This document shows positions 63,850-64,000 of a stretch of 64,000 bases of DNA, piece after piece. Source of the stretch: Candidatus Anaerobutyricum avicola (GTDB lineage Bacteria; Bacillota; Clostridia; Lachnospirales; Lachnospiraceae); assembly GCA_019113845.1 (NCBI GenBank), contig DXGQ01000017.1:100289-164288 (forward strand), in the 5' to 3' direction. The notes beneath the pieces are model-generated. The model was not told the origin of the DNA. It saw only the letters and a list, made by a program, of their open reading frames with translations, and made no database searches. Both the position numbers and the translations under genes were made by a program. How positions within the stretch are numbered: the stretch's first letter is position 1; every line of letters begins with the position of its first letter.

Positions 63850-64000
63850 CACAGACGATGACGCTGGAGCACAGACAGGTTCTCCTGCTCGGCCCTCACT
63901 CGGACGGAACGACAGAATCAGCTCTGCGGGGAATATAACCGTCCTCGCTCACAGCTCGCAGTCGAAGTCTGTCTGTGTCCGGAACGTCATCTGTGCTGTG
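63850..64000. repeat. large imperfect inverted repeat at the window edge
   Basis: The left arm near 63850-63905 and right arm near 63943-64000 are imperfect complements over about 55 bases, for example GATGACG/CGTCATC, ACAGACAG/CTGTCTGT, CTGC/GCAG. The loop is about 40 bases. It is GC-rich compared with the adjoining DnaA-box region. The true right end may lie outside. Confidence 0.6.

Overview
The window looks like chromosomal DNA of a spore-forming, anaerobic member of the Lachnospiraceae (class Clostridia), with moderate to high GC. The grounds are the sporulation and germination genes (sipL-like, gerA, gerB/C, spoIIR, cwlD), an ATP synthase c subunit with the Na+-site pattern, a predicted PPi-type phosphofructokinase, a 2[4Fe-4S] ferredoxin and strong purine-rich Shine-Dalgarno sites. 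The gdpP-rplI-dnaB group and a DnaA-box cluster beside dnaD and dnaC at the right end suggest the window lies near the replication origin. No rRNA, tRNA or CRISPR array was seen. LAYOUT. 1-6.6 kb: cca, a small lipoprotein with an apparent ATA start, the sipL-like SPOCS/LysM protein behind a SigmaE-like promoter, an FMN riboswitch with ribU, then ispE and a GntR regulator. 6.7-11 kb: a germinant receptor locus (gerA and a gerB-gerC fusion) behind a SigmaG-like promoter, then spoIIR. 11-15.1 kb: a reduced type IV pilus-like operon (pilC, small pilin-like proteins, pilT). 15.3-20.4 kb: ddl, a DUF1934 protein, plsC, malQ. 20.7-30.4 kb: gdpP-rplI-dnaB, a MerR/RacA-like protein, ferredoxin, a YARHG protein, a hydrolase, pfp and a sulfotransferase. 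30.4-34.5 kb: a second FMN riboswitch and ribD-ribE-ribBA-ribH. 35-41 kb: mecA and a split cwlD. 41.2-50 kb: tsaC, a YwlE-like protein and the complete F-type ATP synthase operon. 50-59.4 kb: a coiled-coil protein, a HAD phosphatase, a methyltransferase broken by one in-frame TAG, a large anchored protein and a class A PBP. 59.7-64 kb: prs, dnaC, dnaD, a gene remnant, DnaA boxes and a large inverted repeat at the window edge. MAIN DISCOVERY. cwlD, the germination amidase gene, is cut inside its catalytic His-Gly-Gly motif by a 4.06-kb element at 36841-40909. The element carries a large serine recombinase, a 39-codon ORF and an amtB-glnK cargo. The junctions share CCC(A/G)CCGTG. Joining the two halves at that core gives one uninterrupted 233-residue amidase with all family motifs, close to the usual CwlD length of about 237. 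Neither half has decayed. This is the arrangement of the sigK skin element: a developmental intervening element that would have to be excised to make CwlD. Other oddities include a RibBA whose RibB half has lost most catalytic residues, a YwlE-like phosphatase without its catalytic Cys, a GerB-GerC fusion, and a promoter followed at once by a terminator ahead of the YARHG gene.
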